Shown here in pieces: positions 59,852 to 64,000 of a DNA stretch of 64,000 bases (its first letter is position 1; every line of letters begins with the position of its first letter). This DNA is from Pilaira anomala. Lineage: Eukaryota; Mucoromycota; Mucoromycetes; Mucorales; Mucoraceae. Made by a program: the position numbers and the translations under genes. Location: NCBI GenBank assembly GCA_025716855.1, contig JAIXMQ010000018.1:372001-436000 (forward strand), given 5' to 3'. The notes below the pieces were generated by a model, which worked only from the letters and a program-made list of their open reading frames with translations, was not told the DNA's origin and searched no databases.

Positions 59852-60281
59852 TTATTTTTGAGCAGGCTCATTATTCTTGCACTTGGTCTCCCAAAATATA
59901 TAGGAGGAGGTGATTGTTGAGGCAGAGGCGGTGGACAGACTTAGAAGGTTTAGAGAGGGGATCGTATTGCCAACATCCAGTTCAAACATTGTTTCATTAA
60001 TATTTCTTGTTTGGTCAATGAGAAAAGACTAAATTGCAATAGAAAAATAAAAGAAATACACTAATTACTAATAAACATTGTTGACTTACCTTCATCTGAA
60101 ATAGAGCGTTCAATGTTGGTTTTAAGGCGCTAAGATGATCAACATGATAAGGGATTGCCAACCTTGCCACGAGCTTAGCAATAAAGACCTGCTCTTGTGT
60201 TTTTTTCATCATGTAAAGGCAGCCACAGTTGCCAACAAAATCCATAGCCATAACAGATGTATTAATTTTATATCTTGTCAT
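59852..60281 (-). CDS. Small two-exon gene (122 residues), unrecognised
   Basis: Exons 60281-60090 and 60028-59852 join in phase 0 with good splice sites. The product reads MTRYKINTSVMAMDFVGNCG, later VARLAIPYHVDHLSALKPT and LNALFQMK, then SFLIDQTRNINETMFELDVG and a Ser/Thr-rich end (STASASTITSSYIFWETK). The middle looks like a short amphipathic helix pair, as in small subunits of tethering or BLOC-type complexes, but no family can be named. Confidence 0.45.
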
Positions 60282-61071
60282 TATCTACAACTTCTTGGCT
60301 AAGGACGTTTCTTTTCATTCGTTTGATGAAATTTCTACTCGTTTCTTCCAATGATTTACACCAATAAGATCAATTATGCGACCATACGAACTTGATTGTA
60401 CGCCCAACCCAAATATTAATCTGTTCATATCAATAGACACCTTTGTTGCTTCACTAGTATTCTCGCCACTACAAATAAAACCATATATTCATCAATCATC
60501 TGTTTGTTTGGCCTCATTTGCTTTTATCTACTTACTCAATCATCTCAATATTTGTGGAATCAAGTAATATGTCAAATAGTGAAGCGAATCTTCGGTAGTG
60601 AGTGATATATACTAGATATATCTTTATCATTGATTACTATTTAGAGGTGGTTCCACCTTCTATCTGACGTTATACATTATTTCTGATTAATAATTTATAT
60701 CCCAGTATTGCAAAGCTCCATCTGAATATTTTTAGGAATACAAAAACGCTTAAACCCATATTTTTTGGTCTTTTCCTCAAAAGCTTAAATTATCAACTCA
60801 TAAATTTATGTGTAACACATAAATTACTTCTCGATCCAAGACTGTCAAATCTACTGTCAAAGAACCAGACTCTTTTCCACTCTTCTATTTTAGTATAAAT
60901 ACATCCTCTTTTTTCTCATAAATAAAAACCTTATATCATATTTAAGACTTTCAACAAATCTAACGTTGCTTATTGAGCATATTTATCAGGTAGATAGTTA
61001 ATCTATATTCATCTTTGGATCATGACCAGCGTGCAAAATTCCTAACACTATCAAAGATGAATACTGCATTT
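60282..61071. other. Intergenic stretch
   Basis: AT-rich. A 63-codon open stretch at 60376-60567 has no supporting pattern. Confidence 0.4.
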
Positions 61072-61950
61072 TTAGATATACATGTATTGTACTTTTCCAC
61101 TTTCGACTTGCATTTGTTCAACTATTAAAAGCATAATGTATAGCTGTTGGCTGATTTGCTTGCTTTTAAAAAGCACATATTTTTGCTCGTCAATATATTC
61201 CAAAATTTTATCTGTATTTCTCAAGGCTAACAGGCGATCCAAGATATTGTTCGATTTATCGTTTAAGCCAGAATAGCTGTTAATATTTATGCTTTTTTCT
61301 TCATCTAGAACATGTTGCCATTGTGTTTCTGTAAACGAGTTTCTGTATATATCCATCATTTTGATGTCCAAGAGATTAATAATACCCGAAATAGATAACC
61401 TACAATGGATGGAGAATAAGTTTCTATCTACAGTAAAATCGTGAGCTCTATCTTATATTATTATTAAGGATTCTTCTGAATTGATAGTCTCTTGCTTCAG
61501 ATATTTGACACCCAGAGTGACTAAAGATGTGATGATGTTTACCCGTGTGTTGGCCATAAGTTGATTTAACGAAGCTAGTTCTTCATTTTTCAGTGTATCC
61601 CCGTTCAACTAAGAAGCAAAAAGATGGTTAAAATTCAAGAAACGTGTTTCATGACATATTTTCCTAATACCTACTATGTATGCTAGACGATGAGCTTCAT
61701 GGAAATAAGCGGTAGCATCGGATTAATCACTAACTTCTTGCGTAATACTATCATTGCGTTCATCATCAAGTTTCCGAGTAGTGGTATCAGCGACTTCTTG
61801 AGTATTGCTGACATCGATTTCCTGAGTACTGATTTGCTTCTCTAGTGATTTGATGTAGTTGGCTTGGCTTCTTTCAACAATCTGGCTCATGCTTCCCAGA
61901 GTATTTAGGCCAGCGATAGTGTATCTGTCATGTACTTTTTCCTAATTTGA
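61072..61950 (-). pseudogene. Broken open frames beside a Tc1/mariner remnant, unknown gene
   Basis: Minus-strand blocks read GLNTLGSMSQIVERSQANYI, then SLEKQISTQEIDVSNTQEV with an in-frame stop shortly after. ELASLNQLMANTRVNIITSL follows, then MDIYRNSFTETQWQHVLDEE and NNILDRLLALRNTDKILEYI to the stop at 61072. Composition is protein-like (coiled coil then helical) but stops and frame changes break it. It might be a host gene damaged by the neighbouring transposon, or a passenger. No family recognised. Confidence 0.35.
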
Positions 61951-61989
61951 ACGTCATTATTGCCTGTATAAATTGTTTCAAAACTCTGA

Positions 61990-62663
61990 ACTTACTTTGG
62001 CGTGTCGATATTAAACCCGGGCTCATCGACAAAAACACAATTCTCCAAATAGTTCATATCCGTTGCACTCCACTTGGTAACCCAATCCTTGCGATCTTGA
62101 ATTTTGGTTGGATTATTTCTAGCAGCTGGTTGAGTTGTCAGCTTTTTGAAGGAAAGATTGCACTCAATTTCAGAAAGTTATGGACAGTGCTCTTCTTCAC
62201 ACTAAGATCCGAGAATTTTTGTGTAAGAAAGCCCATTGCACCAGCTATTCGTGCTTGTTGTTGTAAAAATTAGAAGGTGAAGTTTGTGCCTATCATCTAA
62301 TTGTGGTTATGGTCTATTAACCAAATTGGTTTGCTTCTCAAAAGTATTTCAGTCCTTGTCCTTCTTGAGTTTTTTGGCCCATTTTTGTGCTGTTCGATTG
62401 TTTATACCGCCTGCGAAGCGCCCGGATTTAGCTGCATTGAATAGCTTGATTCTGTTATAATACACAAATAGGAGCTTTTGCTCATTAGAGTAATTATGAT
62501 AACTCTTTGTTTGTTTTTTAACTGTAGCTATAACAACCTCCATATCAATACCAAGATTTTTTAGGTCCTCTTGAAACGATAGCTGTTCATCTTCTTGCTT
62601 TTCGCAGTACTCTCTTATACGAGTTAAAGCTTTTAAAGGAAAGGGATAACTTACTAAACGCAA
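61990..62663 (-). pseudogene. Tc1/mariner-type (IS630 superfamily) transposase remnant
   Basis: The minus strand first gives a helix-turn-helix region (NEQKLLFVYYNRIKLFNAAK, then GGINNRTAQKWAKKLKKDKD) ending in a stop at 62349. Next come AMGFLTQKFSDLSVKKSTVH and NFLKLSAIF. After a frame change, LTTQPAARNNPTKIQDRKDW and TDMNYLENCVFVDEPGFNI appear. FVDE is where the second catalytic Asp region (often FxDE.x.F) of Tc1/mariner transposases is expected. The C-terminal DDE part is missing. HTH then FVDE order supports the family. The element is truncated and frame-shifted. Confidence 0.7.
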
Positions 62664-63346
62664 TCCATAGCATCATTTTCTTGCTCATCAACCATTCTGT
62701 CTTGGCCGTCTTCATAATAAAAACGAATAGTCATCTTATCTCTTATAAAAAAAAAGAAACAAGAAAAAAAAAACGAACTTTGAGAATTAAAAACCTCTCA
62801 AATGTAATTTATGCAAATGTTCTTTACGAATTTAATTCAATTATGAATTTTCAACCAATCAAAAGCAGTTCAATGCTATTATGTGGCTGTTCAATGTTGA
62901 TTATGCATTGTATTTAGTTGTGCTTACCACTGTAGAAATGATTTTAAAGTTTGGCAATTGGAAATTTAGAAAGAGATATTATAATAATCAAAGATATTTA
63001 GAGCTTTACATGATTATTGTTAATTTTTTGTATTAATCCCAGATGTTTCATACATGCAATTTGTTTATAGTCATAGCTACGAAATCAAAAGAAAAACGTT
63101 TGAGGATGTTATCTTTCAGAATTCTTCAATAGCTTCTACTTGTAATTAAAGAGGATCATTATACCAAGTAGGACTTAAAAAGACTGACATATTTTTAATA
63201 CACCGCATGAAGTGGAAGTTGATTGGCAGCAAACAAATTGAGATAAATGTAGGTCAAGTGGCTTATACTACATGAGTTAGTACGTGGTAAATATAAATAA
63301 CAAAGATTTTTTTTCTTTCTAATTTTATTTTAAATTTAAAAGCAAG
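62664..63346. other. Intergenic stretch upstream of the ERI-1-like gene
   Basis: AT-rich, with short A-runs and the promoter side of the last gene. No exon seen. Confidence 0.4.
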
Positions 63347-64000
63347 ATGGACAGCATTCCTCGGCCAGAGAAACGTAAAGCAGAAGAAGAAGACTATGAG
63401 GAATCCTCTAAGAAACCTTTTATAGACGATTCTTCAGCACTTGATCAATTTTATGAGGCAAACAATATTAGTTTAGACGTTAAGACAGAAGAGGAATATG
63501 TGCCATTATCTTTTTCAGTAGACTCTAAAGGAGACGATGAAGAAGAACAAAAGGAAGAAAAGGACTTAAAAAGAGAAGAAACAGAAGAGTATGAGCTTGT
63601 AAAAGAAGAAACACCTGCACCTTTAGAAACTGTTGTTCCTTTTGACCGTTTAATTATTCTTCACTTGGAAGCTACGTGTGATGAAAATCCCACTAATCCT
63701 GCTGCCGTACAAGTCACCAAAGAAAACTCTGAAATTATTGGTAACGTAAATTAAAGCTAACCTAAAAAAAAAGGGGGAGGGAAACCCGTGCTTACATTTT
63801 CTATTATTTTATAGAATTATCCTTTGTAGTATTAAATGCTTCCAACATGGAGATATTACATAAACAACAAATTTATGTAAAGCCCGAGCGTACAACATTA
63901 ACACCTTTCTGTACAGAAGTTACTGGTATTAAATGGAGCTCACTCGCAGAAGCCGGTACCTTGGAGGATGCCATTACAGAATTAGATAATTATATTCAAA
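63347..64000 (+). CDS. ERI-1-like 3'-5' exonuclease (DEDDh), 5' part, variant motif I
   Basis: Exon 1 (63347-63740) and exon 2 (from 63815) join in frame and run past the window end. The N-terminal 100 residues are acidic, Lys/Glu-rich and without domain, starting MDSIPRPEKRKAEEEDYEE. The exonuclease fold starts with FDRLIILHLEATCDENPTNP, then SEIIELSFVVLNASN, KQQIYVKPERTTLTPFCTE and VTGIKWSSLAEA, which follow the ERI-1/3'hExo pattern up to 'ItGI'. In that family motif I reads DFEATC; here it reads HLEATC, so the first metal-binding Asp is His (codon CAC at 63662-63664). Known members trim 5.8S rRNA, histone mRNA ends or small RNAs. Activity of this one is uncertain. Confidence 0.75.

Overview
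This is an AT-rich, intron-dense fungal nuclear window. I place it in the Mucoromycota, probably Mucorales, by inference. The signs are short GT-AG introns with TAG acceptors, long T-runs, gene families typical of early-diverging fungi (LAMTOR1/p18-like, STIMATE-like, TRAP-alpha, DGCR6-like) and degenerate transposons resembling families common in Mucorales. Genes lie on both strands, often only 100-300 bp apart. No bacterial operon, CRISPR array or phage feature is visible.

0.0-19.0 kb: a partial Ragulator p18/LAMTOR1-like gene (-), an FCP1/NIF-type phosphatase (+), tRNA-Val(UAC) (-), a roughly 30-exon SPO22/ZIP4 meiotic gene (+), a SEC14-type lipid-transfer gene (+), a STIMATE-family membrane protein (+), an MCUR1/FMP32 (DUF1640) mitochondrial protein (+), TRAP-alpha/SSR1 (-), a Zn2Cys6 transcription factor whose zinc cluster crosses a 7-nt micro-exon (-), and a TRAIP-like RING protein (-).

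19.0-26.9 kb is a transposon graveyard. It holds a Crypton/Ndc10-like recombinase remnant, the two halves of a RasGEF gene as pseudogene fragments in swapped order, a hairpin MITE-like element and a PIF/Harbinger transposase remnant. One coiled-coil gene sits between the RasGEF halves.

26.9-52.4 kb is mostly housekeeping: Ap4A phosphorylase, the ER Hsp70 LHS1/HYOU1 with an HDEL tail, a DGCR6-like protein, SEC62, TFIIH subunit TFB4, a poly-Q protein, mitochondrial alanine aminotransferase, a small basic protein, a stand-alone EXD2-type C-terminal zinc domain, a type II membrane glycosyltransferase-like protein, a DUF1746 (DSC complex-like) membrane protein, a composite palindromic MITE, and the GARP subunit VPS53.

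52.4-64.0 kb: a 3.4-kb gene-free stretch with a 63-nt T-run, an MFS sugar transporter, oligoribonuclease/REXO2, a small unknown gene, degenerate Tc1/mariner-type sequence, and the 5' part of an ERI-1-like exonuclease whose expected first catalytic aspartate reads as histidine.

Functional themes are ER translocation and folding (TRAP-alpha, SEC62, LHS1), membrane traffic (SEC14, VPS53), TOR/lysosome signalling (p18) and meiosis (ZIP4). I see no obvious new multi-gene system. The best leads are single-gene oddities: the EXD2-C orphan domain, the D-to-H ERI-1-like exonuclease, the micro-exon zinc cluster, and the permuted RasGEF with its surrounding transposon scars. Exon joins were made by hand from splice signals and reading frame, so small boundary errors are possible.
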